A DNA stretch of 15,312 nt from UBA2982 sp040081395 (GTDB lineage Bacteria; Gemmatimonadota; Gemmatimonadetes; Longimicrobiales; Gaopeijiaceae). How positions within the stretch are numbered: position 1 is the first letter of the stretch; every line of letters starts with the position of its first letter. Shown in pieces: positions 6,691-13,979 of this stretch. Where the stretch lies: NCBI GenBank assembly GCA_040081395.1, contig JBEBGN010000067.1:1-15312 (forward strand), written 5' to 3'. Under the pieces are notes generated by a model, which saw only the letters and a program-made list of their open reading frames with translations, made no database searches and was not told the DNA's origin. A program made the translations under genes and the position numbers.

Positions 6691-7356
6691 GTGCCCCTCA
6701 AAGCGTCCCAGGCGCCCTCGCCTCGCTGGCGCCGACGCCCGTCCCAGCGCCCCCAGGAGATCCTCGACGCCGCGCTGGTGATCTTCGCGGAGCATGGCTT
6801 GGCAAGGGCGCGCGTCGAGGACATCGCCGCTCGGGCAGGGGTCTCCAAGGGAACCGTCTACCTCTACTTCGAGGGGAAGGACGACCTCTTCCGAGAGGCG
6901 ATCCTCGACAAAGTCGCGCGCACGCTCGAGGCGCTCGAGGCTGCAGCCCCTGGGGGAGACCCCGCGACGCGCATCCAGGGCTTCATCGACACGTACTGGA
7001 AGCTGCTGCGCCGGCCGACGTTCGGCGGCATGTACCGCCTCCTGCTCGCGGAGCTCCCACAGTTTCCGGAGTTCTCGCGCTTCTACGGCGAGGAGGTGTC
7101 CGGCAAGGTCATCGCTCTGGCTGCCGAAATGGTGCGCGAAGGTGTCGAGAGCGGGCAATTCCGAGAGGTCGACCCGTCGGTGGCCGGGCGCATGATCGTC
7201 GGTCTCATCGTCCAGCACGCGGTCTGGAGCAGTCAACCTGCGCTCTTCCCCCGGGTCGGGGGCCGCAGCGACGACGAGTTGGGTCGTGAGATCAAGGAGT
7301 TCCTGATGGCCGCGTTGCTCACACAGCAAGCGCCGCCCCGCGGGGGCACCGCGTGA
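6691..7356 (+). CDS. TetR/AcrR-family transcriptional repressor of the efflux operon
   Basis: The 221-residue cytosolic regulator has a typical N-terminal TetR DNA-binding domain: PQEILDAALVIFAEHGL (21-37), then the helix-turn-helix VEDIAARAGVSKGTVYLYF (42-60), followed by EGKDDLFREAI. The C-terminal part (about 75-215) is the variable helical ligand-binding and dimer domain. The start is a GTG; an ATG at 6680 is out of frame, and the next in-frame candidates lie inside the DNA-binding domain. No clear ribosome binding site is seen. Its stop overlaps the start of tolC by 4 bp (GTGA), so it heads the pump operon and most likely represses it through the palindrome upstream. The inducing ligand is unknown. 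Confidence 0.93.
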   Translation: MPLKASQAPSPRWRRRPSQRPQEILDAALVIFAEHGLARARVEDIAARAGVSKGTVYLYFEGKDDLFREAILDKVARTLEALEAAAPGGDPATRIQGFIDTYWKLLRRPTFGGMYRLLLAELPQFPEFSRFYGEEVSGKVIALAAEMVREGVESGQFREVDPSVAGRMIVGLIVQHAVWSSQPALFPRVGGRSDDELGREIKEFLMAALLTQQAPPRGGTA

Positions 7357-8720
7357 CGCGTTCCCGAGTGCGCGGCTTCATCGCCGCGTGGGCCGTCCTC
7401 GGGACTGCATTCGCGACGGCGACAGGGACGGTGGCGGCCCAAGAAGCCGCAACCTATCGGCTGACCATGGGTGACGCGGCTCGACTGGCCGCGCAGCGCG
7501 CCGCGCCCGTGCTCGAGGCGCGCGCGCGCGCGGACGCAGCCGACGCACGTGCACGCCAGACCGTTGCCGATCTGCTCCCCAGCTTGGACGCCGACATCGC
7601 CACCGGCGGGCGGACATTCAACACGGCGTCGTTCGGCCTCGACTTTCCCACGCCCGTGGGGCAAGCCCCGTTCTTCGACCCGAACGGAGAAGTGGTGGGG
7701 CCGGTGAACAGCGCCGACGTGAGGGCGAGCGCGGAGGTCCCCCTCCTCGACCTCGCGGCGTTCGGCCGCCGTCGGAGCGCACGGGCGAGCGCCAACGCTG
7801 AGCGGTTGGCCGAGCGCTCCGCCGCCAGCCGAGCCGCAGCAGGAGCAGCGCGCGCCTACCTCGCTACCCTACGCTCCCGCGCTGAAGTCGAGGCGCGCGA
7901 GGAGGACCTGAAACTGGCCCAGGATCTTCTCGAGGTAGCGCGTGGGATCCTCGCCGCCGGCGTCGGCGTGGCGATCGACGTCACCCGCGCCGAGGGCCAG
8001 GTGGCCGCGATCCGGTCCCAGCTCCTCATCGCACAGAATCGGGGCGATGTCTCCGAGCTCGCCCTGCGGCGCGCGCTCCGCCTCGCGCCCACGGACGACA
8101 TCGAGCTCACGGACGCGCTCGATGGCATGACCGTCGCTGAGCTACCGTCGCCCGACGACGCCGTGTCACGCGCGCTGGAGAACCGGAGCGACCTGGAGAT
8201 GACCACGGCGTATCGGGTGGCAGCCGAGCAATCGCTCTCCGCCACCCGGGCCGGCCGCCTGCCCCGCGTGGTCGGCCGGGTCGACGACGGCTACTACGGC
8301 AAGGAATTCGGACATCTGTTGAATACGTACACGTGGAGCGTGCGGGTCAGCGTTCCCCTCTTCGACGGCTTCCAGCGCTCGGGTCGCGTCGACGAGCAGC
8401 GCGCGCGCATGCGGGAGCTCGACTATCAGATCGAGGCGCTCGAGGAAGACGTCGAGTTCCAGGTGCGGCAGGCGCTCCTCAATCTGTCGGCCGCCCAGGA
8501 ACAAGCCGTGGCCGCCGAAGAGAGGCGGCGCCTCGCGCAGCTCGAGGTCGACCAGGAAGAGGAGCGCGTGCGCGCCGGCGTGGCCGGAACGGCAGACGTC
8601 ATTCGTGCCGCCGTGCTCCTCAACGGGGCACGGACCGGCATGCTCGACGCCCTGACTGCCGTGCAGACGTCCCGGCTGGCGCTCGCCGAAGCGACGGGCA
8701 CGATCGGCGAGATCCCCTGA
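7353..8720 (+). CDS. TolC-family outer-membrane efflux protein
   Basis: The 455-residue protein begins with a signal peptide (about 1-30, ending TVAAQ). Two outer-membrane-efflux-protein repeats follow, rich in Ala, Arg, Glu and Leu and predicted as long coiled helices (about 38-245 and 260-450). Markers include YRLTMGDAARLAAQRAAPVLEARA near the N-terminus, ARAYLATLRSRAEVEAREEDL and VPLFDGFQRSGRVDEQRARM in the second half. Such proteins trimerise into the channel through the outer membrane and periplasm. The start GTG at 7353 overlaps the tetR stop in GTGA. The length fits the family (about 420-500). Its place ahead of adaptor and transporter genes indicates a dedicated channel for this pump. 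Confidence 0.92.
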   Translation: MTRSRVRGFIAAWAVLGTAFATATGTVAAQEAATYRLTMGDAARLAAQRAAPVLEARARADAADARARQTVADLLPSLDADIATGGRTFNTASFGLDFPTPVGQAPFFDPNGEVVGPVNSADVRASAEVPLLDLAAFGRRRSARASANAERLAERSAASRAAAGAARAYLATLRSRAEVEAREEDLKLAQDLLEVARGILAAGVGVAIDVTRAEGQVAAIRSQLLIAQNRGDVSELALRRALRLAPTDDIELTDALDGMTVAELPSPDDAVSRALENRSDLEMTTAYRVAAEQSLSATRAGRLPRVVGRVDDGYYGKEFGHLLNTYTWSVRVSVPLFDGFQRSGRVDEQRARMRELDYQIEALEEDVEFQVRQALLNLSAAQEQAVAAEERRRLAQLEVDQEEERVRAGVAGTADVIRAAVLLNGARTGMLDALTAVQTSRLALAEATGTIGEIP

Positions 8721-8724
8721 AGAC

Positions 8725-8751
8725 ATGAACCCCAAGGCGAGGTCTTCGTGA
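8725..8751 (+). CDS. Possible 8-codon minicistron overlapping the emrA start
   Basis: An ATG at 8725 opens a short frame, MNPKARSS, whose TGA (8749-8751) overlaps the GTG start of emrA (8748-8750). If translated it would couple emrA initiation to termination of the minicistron. There is no strong ribosome binding site before it, and it may be chance. Confidence 0.15.
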   Translation: MNPKARSS

Positions 8752-9851
8752 GCGACGAGAAGTCAGGAGTGGAGTCAGGAATGGACGGGCCCGCGCGTCC
8801 GCGCACGGGTAGTGCACGACGCGCAGCCTGGCTGGCGGCCCTGGCGGTGGTTGTCGTGGCGGGCGGCCTCTTGGGGGCACGCCGCTGGACCTACTCGAAA
8901 ACGCACGTGTCGAGTGACAACGCGCAGGTGGACGCTCACATCGTGTCCGTGCTGGCGAAGGTTGGCGGCTATGTCGACGAGGTCCTCGTCGCGGAAAACC
9001 AGGTCGTACATCGAGGTGAAACGATCGTCGTGGTCGACGACGCGGAGCTGAAGGTGCGCCTCGCGGAGGCCGAGGCCGACCTCGCGGCAGCGCGGGCCGC
9101 GGCGGGCACCGATGGAGTGCAGGGACAGGTGCAGGCCGATGCCTCGGCCACACTCGCACGTCGACAGGCACTCGAGGCCCGCCTGGACGCGGTGCGGGCG
9201 AACCACGAGCGCACCCGCAGGGACCTCGTGCGCACCCAGGAGCTCGCCGACAAGTCGATCGCATCACGCCAGCAACTCGACGCCGCGCAAGCCACGTTCG
9301 ATGCCACGGCCGCCGACGTGATCGCGGTCGAGCGCGATGTCGCTGCCGCGCGTGCGGCGGAGACTTCGGCGAGTGCGGCCGGCCGGGCCGCCGAGGCTCG
9401 CCTCGCGCGTGCGGAAGCCACCTTGGTGCGTGCCCAGCTGGACCTCTCGTACGCGCACGTGGTGGCGCCCGTGTCGGGCGTGGTATCGCGGATGCAGGCC
9501 GAGGTCGGTCAACTCCTCCAGCCCGGCCAGCCCCTGGGAGCCGTGGTGGCCGACTCGGCCATCTGGATCACGGCCAACCTGAAGGAAACCGAGACGTCCG
9601 ACGTGCGGGCGGGCCAGAGCGTGGAGATCGACGTCGATGCGTACCCCGACTGCCCGGCGAGCGGCTCGATCGTGAGCGTCAGTCCCGCCACCGGATCCAA
9701 GTTTGCGCTCCTGCCGCCGGACAACGCCACCGGAAATTTCACCAAGGTCATTCAGCGTATTCCTGTGCGGATCGCGATCGACGAAGGGTGCGGGGCCGAT
9801 CGGCCCCTGAGGCCCGGGATGTCGGTGGTCGTGCACATCCAAGTCGGCTGA
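8748..9851 (+). CDS. emrA: HlyD/EmrA-type periplasmic adaptor (membrane fusion) protein
   Basis: The 367-residue protein has a short cytosolic N-terminus, one membrane helix (about 26-44), and then the EmrA signature THVSSDNAQVDAHIVSVLAKV (52-72). The first half of the lipoyl-like domain ends near VVVDDAELK. A long Ala/Arg/Glu coiled-coil hairpin covers about 100-230. The second lipoyl half is LSYAHVVAPVSGVVSRMQAE with GQLLQPGQPLGAVV (about 233-267), and a beta-barrel domain follows. It would link the inner-membrane transporter to TolC. The start is GTG with GAGG five bases upstream, 27 bp after the tolC stop. Confidence 0.92.
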   Translation: MSDEKSGVESGMDGPARPRTGSARRAAWLAALAVVVVAGGLLGARRWTYSKTHVSSDNAQVDAHIVSVLAKVGGYVDEVLVAENQVVHRGETIVVVDDAELKVRLAEAEADLAAARAAAGTDGVQGQVQADASATLARRQALEARLDAVRANHERTRRDLVRTQELADKSIASRQQLDAAQATFDATAADVIAVERDVAAARAAETSASAAGRAAEARLARAEATLVRAQLDLSYAHVVAPVSGVVSRMQAEVGQLLQPGQPLGAVVADSAIWITANLKETETSDVRAGQSVEIDVDAYPDCPASGSIVSVSPATGSKFALLPPDNATGNFTKVIQRIPVRIAIDEGCGADRPLRPGMSVVVHIQVG

Positions 9852-9870
9852 CCAGCCGGACGAACCGGAC

Positions 9871-11460
9871 TTGAGCGTCGCCGCGCGCGAGCGGACCCCC
9901 GAAGAGCGGGTCTACGAGCATCGCTACATCATCGCGTTGGCGGTGGCGTTGGCGTCCATGCTGCAGGTGATCGACACGTCGATCGTGAACGTCGCGATCC
10001 CCCATATGATGGGGAACCTCGGCGCCACCATCGAAGAGGTCTCCTGGGTCTCGACCGGGTACATCATCGCCGCCGCGTGCGTCATACCGCTCACTGGGTG
10101 GTTCGCGGGGTTCTTCGGGCGCAAGCGCTACTTCGTGGGCTCGATCATCCTGTTCACGGTGGCGTCGCTCCTCTGCGGCACCTCGCGCACGCTCGGTGAG
10201 CTAATCCTATGGAGGATCGTGCAGGGGATCGGGGGCGGCGCGCTCATCTCGACGTCGCAAGCCATCCTCTGGGAGGCGTTCCCGCGCGAGGAAGTCGGCA
10301 CCGGCATGGCCTTCTTCGGCGTGGCCGTGATGGTGGGCCCGACGCTCGGCCCCACTCTCGGGGGCTGGCTGACCGACAACTACTCCTGGCCATGGATCTT
10401 CTTCATCAACGTGCCGGTCGGCGCGTTGGCCGTCGCCATGATCATGGCGTATGTGCACGACCATCCCGAGTCCAAGCGCACCCGGAGCGTGGACGGCTTC
10501 GGCATCGCGCTGCTCGTCACCGCGGTGGCATCGGTCCAGCTCATGCTCGAGCGGGGGGAACGGCTGGACTGGTGGGACTCACCGGTGGTGGTCACTCTGG
10601 CCGCGCTGTCGGTCGCTTCCGCGGTGCTCCTCGTCATCCACGAGCTGCGCACGGACGAGCCGGCCATCGATCTGCGCCTCTTCAAGGACGCGCAGTTCAC
10701 CGCCGGGTCCGTCATGGGGATCGTGCTCGGTGCGGCCCTGTTCGGATCGGTGTTCATCCTACCGATCTTCCTACAGGGCATGCTCCGGATGACCGCGTGG
10801 CAGACCGGGATGATCATTCTGCCGGGCGCGATCGCGACGGCGTTCTCCATGGGGATCGCGGGCCGCCTGAGCGCGCTCGCCGACAATCGACTGCTCATCG
10901 TCACCGGCTCGGCGTGCTTTACCGTTGGCATGGTCCAGCTCTCGACCATCACGTCCGCGACCGGCGCGGACAACCTCTTCTGGCCCCTCATCTGGAGAGG
11001 CCTCGGGCTCGGCCTGATCTTCGTCCCACTCAGCAACCTGACGCTGCTCCGCATCCACCCTCGAGACATGTCGCAGGCTACCGGCCTCAACAACTTCTGC
11101 CGGCAACTCGGGGGGTCCTTGAGCATCGCGGGCATGGCCTCGCTGCTCACTCGCTTCGTGAGCGAGGAGCACAGCATTTTGGCGAGCCAGGTGTCCGCCT
11201 ACTCACCCGTCGCGCGCGGGCGGCTAGCGGCACTCACGCAGGGGATGGTGTCGCGCGGCATGGATCCACAGTCGGCGACCCAGGCGGCCATGCGCGCGAT
11301 CGACGGACAGATCATGGTTCAAGCGAACGTGCTCGCCTTCGAGAAGATCTACTTCATCAGCGGGCTCGTCCTGCTTTCGGCGCTCCCGCTCCTCCTGTTC
11401 TTCAAGCAGGGGCGCCCTCTGTCCGCGGGCGGAGCGCGCACGACCGCCCACGCCGAGTAG
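9871..11460 (+). CDS. emrB: DHA2-family multidrug MFS transporter (EmrB type)
   Basis: The 529-residue inner-membrane protein has about 14 predicted helices. The first carries the DHA2 hallmark LQVIDTSIVNVAIP (31-44), and helix 5 carries the antiporter motif C region GPTLGPTLGGWLTD, followed by WPWIFFINVPVG (about 160-184). Such transporters expel hydrophobic drugs, bile-salt-like compounds or fatty acids by proton antiport, and with an EmrA-type adaptor and TolC they span both membranes. The substrate is not readable. The only start that gives a full first helix is TTG at 9871, 19 bp after the emrA stop and with a weak ribosome binding site. It ends the operon; the next gene converges 3 bp away. 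Confidence 0.93.
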   Translation: MSVAARERTPEERVYEHRYIIALAVALASMLQVIDTSIVNVAIPHMMGNLGATIEEVSWVSTGYIIAAACVIPLTGWFAGFFGRKRYFVGSIILFTVASLLCGTSRTLGELILWRIVQGIGGGALISTSQAILWEAFPREEVGTGMAFFGVAVMVGPTLGPTLGGWLTDNYSWPWIFFINVPVGALAVAMIMAYVHDHPESKRTRSVDGFGIALLVTAVASVQLMLERGERLDWWDSPVVVTLAALSVASAVLLVIHELRTDEPAIDLRLFKDAQFTAGSVMGIVLGAALFGSVFILPIFLQGMLRMTAWQTGMIILPGAIATAFSMGIAGRLSALADNRLLIVTGSACFTVGMVQLSTITSATGADNLFWPLIWRGLGLGLIFVPLSNLTLLRIHPRDMSQATGLNNFCRQLGGSLSIAGMASLLTRFVSEEHSILASQVSAYSPVARGRLAALTQGMVSRGMDPQSATQAAMRAIDGQIMVQANVLAFEKIYFISGLVLLSALPLLLFFKQGRPLSAGGARTTAHAE

Positions 11461-11463
11461 TCG

Positions 11464-11940
11464 TCAGCCGATGGGGCTCACCCTCAAGTTGGCGTTCCGG
11501 GTTACGACTCTGGTGCGCATGATGTAGCAAGGCCCCGCCTGTCCGGGGGGACACGCCCTCTGTTCTTCGTACTCCTCCTCGACGCTCGCGCGAATCGTCC
11601 CACGAACGCCCCCCGGGATCGGGCGCACGACCCAGCGCGCCGCCCCGCAGTCGAACGTGCGCTCGTTGGCGGCGCGGTCTCTCTGGAGGTCGGCGGGCGT
11701 GGGCGGCTGGCAGAGGCCCGACGAAGCCTGGAGGGTGAGGTCGTCCGGTGCGCGAATCGTCAGCTCACCGGTGAACTCCTGGGCCGACAGCGTCGCGCCG
11801 ACGGTGGCCTCGAGGAAGTAACGCCCAGCAGTCCACGCCGCGGCCGGGGCACCCGGCTCCACCGAACCACCGCCCCCCGCCGACGAGCAGGCTCCGGTAG
11901 CGAGAAGGGCAACAAACATCACGAACGAACGAGCGGCCAT
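11464..11940 (-). CDS. Putative lipoprotein of unknown function
   Basis: The 158-residue protein has an N-terminal hydrophobic segment, SFVMFVALLATGACSS, with a lipobox-like Cys18 (the TGAC context is not ideal), followed by a Gly/Ser linker. The remainder looks beta-rich (YFLEATVGATLSAQEFTGELTIRAPDDLTLQA) and contains four further cysteines (Cys77, Cys98, Cys129, Cys137) that could form disulfides in the periplasm. I recognise no family. The ATG at 11940 has GGAGG at good spacing. It converges on emrB with 3 bp between stop codons and no visible terminator, and it diverges from the hydrolase operon. Confidence 0.75.
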   Translation of the reverse strand: MAARSFVMFVALLATGACSSAGGGGSVEPGAPAAAWTAGRYFLEATVGATLSAQEFTGELTIRAPDDLTLQASSGLCQPPTPADLQRDRAANERTFDCGAARWVVRPIPGGVRGTIRASVEEEYEEQRACPPGQAGPCYIMRTRVVTRNANLRVSPIG

Positions 11941-12099
11941 GGGCGACCTCCGGAAGTGAGATGGACCTCTCTCGTTCTATCGTGCGGCGTCCCCCGCAGC
12001 AACCCTGCGCCGCGTGGCGGAGGTGGCGCGGGAGAATCCGTCCCCCGAATTTGGCGCACCGGGCCACCACCCGGGCCCTTCGCAACCGGAGTCCAAGAG

Positions 12100-13344
12100 A
12101 TGGGAACGGTCCTTCGCCGCCCGCGTGCTGCGCTGCTCGCCGCCACCCTGCTCGCCCTGGCCTCGGCAGCTCCTGTCGCTGCAGTCGCGCAGACCACGGC
12201 GCGCCCGGAGGACGTCGGCATGTCGAGCGAGGCCCTCGCGCGCATCGGGCCCGCCATGCAGGCCCTCGTCGACTCGGGCCGGACAGCCGGTGTCATGACG
12301 CTCGTCGCGCGCCGTGGGGAGGTCGTGCACTGGCAGGCCACGGGGTGGCGCGTGCTCGGCGAGGAGCGCCTGGAGCCGGACGACGTCTTCCGCATCTACT
12401 CCATGACCAAGCCCGTGACCAGCGTCGCGGTCATGATGCTGGTCGAAGAGGGACGCCTCACGCTCGACACCCGTCTCGCCGACGTACTCCCGCAGTTCGC
12501 GGGCGTACAGGTCTACGATCAGGGCCGGCTTCGCGCCCCCGCGACCCCCATCCTGATCCGGCACCTACTCACCCACACCGCGGGACTCGGCTATGGCGAC
12601 ATCGGGCGTACGCCGGTCGACTCTCTATATAGAGAGGCTCGCCTCGGCGTTTGGGGATCGGCAGGCGACTTGGAGCAGACCGTCGACGCGATCGCCCGCC
12701 AACCGCTCATCTTCGACCCCGGCACCCGCTTCAACTACAGCATGGGCATCGACGTGCTCGGAAGGGTCGTCGAGGTGGTCTCGGGCATGACGCTCGAAGA
12801 CTTCTTCCGCGAGCGCATCTTCGAGCCACTCCGCATGGACGACACCGGATTCACCGTGCTCTGGGAGGACCTGCCGCGCTTCACCGCCGCGTACGCACCG
12901 AGCACCCAGGGCCTGCGTGAGAATGAGTCGGCCGTGACCGGACAGCACACGCGTCCCGCGCAGTGGTTCTCGGGGGGTGCAGGGCTCACGTCGACGGCGA
13001 GCGACTACCTCCGCTTCGCCTCGATGCTGTTGAACGACGGCGAGCTGGATGGCGTGCGCCTCCTCCGCGCCGAGACCGTGCGCCAGATGCGCTCGAACCA
13101 ACTCCCGCCCGAGCTCGTTCCGGTGGCCATCGCCGGCCCCAATCACGGGTGGGGGTTCGGCTTCGCGGTGTCGGTCGGCGAACACCCCGGCCAATACCGG
13201 TGGGTCGGCATCATCGGCACGACCTTCTGGGTAGATCCGGAGGAGGACTTGATCGTGTTCGCCTGGCAGCAGCTACGACCGAATGGGGCCGCACCGATCG
13301 AGGGCCGAGTATCCGACATCGTCTACGGGGCACTCCTGAATTGA
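12100..13344 (+). CDS. Exported serine beta-lactamase-fold hydrolase (class C / family VIII esterase-like)
   Basis: The 414-residue protein has a signal peptide (about 1-31, ending VAAVAQ). The nucleophile motif is SMTK (Ser101, Lys104) in FRIYSMTKPVTS, followed by LIRHLLTHTAGLGYG (151-166) and the tyrosine motif FNYSMGIDVLGRVVE (Tyr213, with Met where class C enzymes have Asn). The C-terminal motif is YRWVGIIGTTFWVDPEEDL (366-384). This pattern fits serine hydrolases of the beta-lactamase family that act as esterases or peptidases; true beta-lactamase activity cannot be inferred. The frame is open from 11956, but the ATG at 12100 has GGAG nine bases upstream and begins the signal peptide. 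Its stop overlaps the next gene by 4 bp. Confidence 0.9.
   Translation: MGTVLRRPRAALLAATLLALASAAPVAAVAQTTARPEDVGMSSEALARIGPAMQALVDSGRTAGVMTLVARRGEVVHWQATGWRVLGEERLEPDDVFRIYSMTKPVTSVAVMMLVEEGRLTLDTRLADVLPQFAGVQVYDQGRLRAPATPILIRHLLTHTAGLGYGDIGRTPVDSLYREARLGVWGSAGDLEQTVDAIARQPLIFDPGTRFNYSMGIDVLGRVVEVVSGMTLEDFFRERIFEPLRMDDTGFTVLWEDLPRFTAAYAPSTQGLRENESAVTGQHTRPAQWFSGGAGLTSTASDYLRFASMLLNDGELDGVRLLRAETVRQMRSNQLPPELVPVAIAGPNHGWGFGFAVSVGEHPGQYRWVGIIGTTFWVDPEEDLIVFAWQQLRPNGAAPIEGRVSDIVYGALLN
12621..12636. repeat. Perfect 16-bp AT-rich palindrome inside the hydrolase gene
   Basis: CTCTCTATATAGAGAG is perfectly self-complementary. It covers the codons TCT CTA TAT AGA GAG (SLYRE), several of which are rare in this GC-rich window. 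The protein sequence around it is normal for the family, so it is not an insertion. Confidence 0.8.
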
Positions 13345-13979
13345 CGTCCATACGCGCCCGACGCCATCCGACCCTGGTCGCGCTCGCCCTGCTCGTGTGC
13401 GGGTGCGCGTCCGGTCGGCAGGCGGAGGGCCCCCTCGTCGTGCAGGCTGCGGCACCCGGCGGAGCAGGATCGCGCGTGACGACGGGCGACCTCGCTTCGC
13501 GAGGCCCCGCGCACACCGAAGCCGACGTGCACTTCATGCACATGATGATCCCGCACCACGCCCAGGCGCTCGAGATGACTGCCCTGGTGGCGTCACGAGC
13601 CGGGAGCGAAGGGGTCCGGCAGATGGCCCTGCGCATGGAGATTTCCCAGCGAGACGAGATCGCCTGGATCGAGCGGTGGCTGCGTGCGCGCGGGGAACCC
13701 CTTCCCGAAGCGCACCACGCGGGCATGATGCTCATGCCCGGCATGCTCACCCCCGAGGAGATGGATCTTCTCCGGGCAGCGCGGGGTGAGGAGTTCGATC
13801 GGCTCTTCCTCGAGTCGATGATCCGCCATCACCTGGGTGCGGTCTCCATGGTGGAACAGCTCTTCGCCACGTCCGGCGCGGGACAGGACTCGGACGTATT
13901 CCAGTTCGCCAACGACGTGCAGACGGACCAGACGATCGAGATCGAGCGCATGGGCGCCTTGCTCCAGGGAGGTGGGTGA
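13341..13979 (+). CDS. DUF305 family exported protein, probable metal-binding lipoprotein
   Basis: The 212-residue protein starts at TTG (13341), which overlaps the hydrolase stop in TTGA. No ATG exists before the conserved domain. The N-terminus, RRHPTLVALALLVCGCASG, is a signal sequence with a near-lipobox Cys22. The DUF305 domain has two similar halves: FMHMMIPHHAQALEM (65-79) and FLESMIRHHLGAVSM (156-170). A His/Met-rich segment, HHAGMMLMPGM (125-135), lies between them. DUF305 is a four-helix-bundle ferritin-like fold; one cyanobacterial member (CopM) binds copper, so metal binding through the paired His and Met residues is plausible. The LVIVD-repeat gene follows with a 1-bp overlap. 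Confidence 0.88.
   Translation: MTSIRARRHPTLVALALLVCGCASGRQAEGPLVVQAAAPGGAGSRVTTGDLASRGPAHTEADVHFMHMMIPHHAQALEMTALVASRAGSEGVRQMALRMEISQRDEIAWIERWLRARGEPLPEAHHAGMMLMPGMLTPEEMDLLRAARGEEFDRLFLESMIRHHLGAVSMVEQLFATSGAGQDSDVFQFANDVQTDQTIEIERMGALLQGGG
13966..13972 (+). promoter_or_regulatory. Ribosome binding site of the LVIVD-repeat gene
   Basis: AGGGAGG lies six bases before the ATG at 13979, inside the end of the DUF305 coding region. It supports the start at the ATGATG overlapping the DUF305 stop. Confidence 0.7.

Noticed and set aside
11461..11463. A terminator between the convergent emrB and lipoprotein genes
   Set aside because: Only 3 bp separate the stop codons, and I see no hairpin with a T tract near either end.
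10209..11522. A 437-codon plus-strand frame inside emrB
   Set aside because: It is a +2 shadow of the transporter gene. The product is rich in Arg, His and Pro and lacks any motif.
11956..12099. A longer start for the beta-lactamase-fold hydrolase
   Set aside because: It would place about 48 Pro/Gly/Arg-rich residues before a clear signal peptide, whose own ATG at 12100 has a ribosome binding site.
12963..13340. An N-terminal extension of the DUF305 frame back to 12963
   Set aside because: The extension overlaps the conserved end of the hydrolase gene and is Arg/Pro-rich. The TTG at 13341 gives a signal sequence and the usual TTGA overlap.
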